Positions 63,340-64,000 of a DNA stretch of 64,000 nt are shown here, piece by piece. Made by a program: the position numbers and the translations under genes. The DNA lies in contig JBGPPG010000001.1 in assembly GCA_041488455.1 (NCBI GenBank), forward strand, positions 31,695 to 95,694. Direction: 5' to 3'. Source of the stretch: DASQPE01 sp041488455. GTDB lineage: Bacteria > Gemmatimonadota > Gemmatimonadetes > Gemmatimonadales > GWC2-71-9. Positions within the stretch are counted from its first letter, which is position 1; every line of letters starts with the position of its first letter. Below the pieces are notes generated by a model that was given only the letters and a program-made list of their open reading frames with translations, had not been told where the DNA came from and ran no database searches.

Positions 63340-64000
63340 TCAGCGACGAGCCGTCCGCGCCTCCCCGACGAAGTCCACTACCCGCCGTATCACCCTGTCG
63401 TCCCACAGCACGCCCCGGTGCCCCAACCCGGTCGTCGTGAGCAGCTCGGCCCCCGGCCACGCTCGCGCAATCGCTTCGCCGTCTGCGAGCGGCACGTCGG
63501 CATCCGATGCGTCGTGCACCACCAGGGCCGGAACACGCATGTCCGCGGCGAGGCGGGCTACGTTGATGTCGGCCCAGCGGAGGCCGAAGCGGTGCTCCAG
63601 GTTCCGCTGCATCGTGAGGCGGACGGGTGCCGGCAGGGCGAGGCTGCGCGCGAAGCGGTACGAGAAGATTTCGACGTCGGCGGGAGCCGCCATCACCACG
63701 ACCCGCTCGGCCGCGAGTCCCTGCCGCACCGCGAGGGCGGCCGCCGCACCGCCCAGCGAATGCCCGACCACCGCGGCAACCGGCCCCGCCGCGTGTGCGA
63801 CGGCGTGCAGGGCCATGGCGAACTGGGGAAGCGACGCCTGGCTGCCGGCGGACTGGCCGTGACCGGGCGCGTCGTGCGCGACCACCCGGAATCCGCCGGC
63901 GACCAGCGCCGGGCCGAGCGCGCTGAACCGCCCGGCGCGGCTGCCCCATCCGTGAGCCAGCAGGACGGTCGGTCCCGCGCCCCACTCCCAGGCGGCCAGC
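63340..64000 (-). CDS. Alpha/beta hydrolase, 5' truncated
   Basis: The open frame runs off the right edge, so the N-terminus is missing. HGWGSRAG is the oxyanion region, Ser nucleophile in GHSLGG, Asp in DASDADVPL, and His in GLGHRGVL complete the triad. The substrate is not predictable. Conserved DAPGHGQS marks a typical esterase/lipase-like fold. Confidence 0.83.
   Translation of the reverse strand, partial: LAAWEWGAGPTVLLAHGWGSRAGRFSALGPALVAGGFRVVAHDAPGHGQSAGSQASLPQFAMALHAVAHAAGPVAAVVGHSLGGAAAALAVRQGLAAERVVVMAAPADVEIFSYRFARSLALPAPVRLTMQRNLEHRFGLRWADINVARLAADMRVPALVVHDASDADVPLADGEAIARAWPGAELLTTTGLGHRGVLWDDRVIRRVVDFVGEARTARR

Overview
The window is GC-rich, densely coded bacterial DNA from a didermic, aerobic, probably soil- or freshwater-type organism. 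The gene mix is an outer-membrane Omp85-type barrel, many lipoproteins, a ba3-type oxidase, an ergothioneine operon, SufU, a DUF2378/TIGR02265 protein, EutB and EutC without a microcompartment, and type-2 citramalate synthase. Together with very tight NTGA start/stop overlaps, this fits Gemmatimonadota best. That placement is inference; no rRNA gene lies in the window. I see no prophage, transposase, CRISPR array or tRNA, so the region reads as ordinary chromosome with lively regulatory DNA.

Layout. 1-5 kb: end of an HD-GYP gene, a DUF4198 protein, a sulfurtransferase-SufU pair with a 22-residue micro-ORF, an M24 peptidase and PdxH. 5.4-13.2 kb: DUF2378, DinB and YciI proteins, then a leftward block of histidine kinase, response regulator, P1B ATPase and ba3 oxidase subunits IIa, II and I. 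13.3-22 kb: universal stress protein, small membrane proteins, a TPP riboswitch with thiC, then a chain of lipoprotein, dienelactone hydrolase, M1 peptidase and TolB-like lipoprotein. 22-29 kb: TetR, thioredoxin-like, Omp85, asparaginase, and an NAD-salvage operon (NAPRTase, nicotinamidase, aminotransferase). 29-38 kb: cimA behind a predicted isoleucine attenuator, treZ, DinB, quinone oxidoreductase, then DUF1015-serA-serC. 38-42 kb: egtB-egtD-egtA. 42-54 kb: O-antigen ligase, Ste24 protease, SseA, a membrane protein, eutB, glgC, S10 peptidase and panE. 54-64 kb: small secreted proteins, cardiolipin synthase, PspB-like/PadR, DUF4404, a Ser/Thr kinase, YfiT-like, chalcone-isomerase-like, eutC and a truncated alpha/beta hydrolase.

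How the genes work together. Thiol and sulfur chemistry recurs: two tandem-rhodanese sulfurtransferases, SufU, ergothioneine synthesis and three stand-alone DinB-fold proteins. Amino-acid and cofactor supply comes from cimA, serA/serC, thiC, pdxH, panE and nicotinate salvage. The GAF-type kinase resembles DosS/DevS sensors and sits upstream of the ba3 oxidase, so oxygen or redox control of respiration is plausible.

Most unusual observations. (1) Degenerate 7-bp tandem arrays occur at five gene junctions, often supplying the stop codons and folding into hairpins at convergent junctions. (2) A leaderless Ile/Leu-rich leader peptide with mutually exclusive hairpins precedes cimA. (3) Two genes have no usable ATG, GTG or TTG start and appear to begin at a CTG that overlaps the preceding stop (CTGA). 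ATGA, GTGA and TTGA overlaps also occur, so all four NTGA forms are present. (4) A PadR-type inverted repeat sits between the -35 and -10 of its own promoter.
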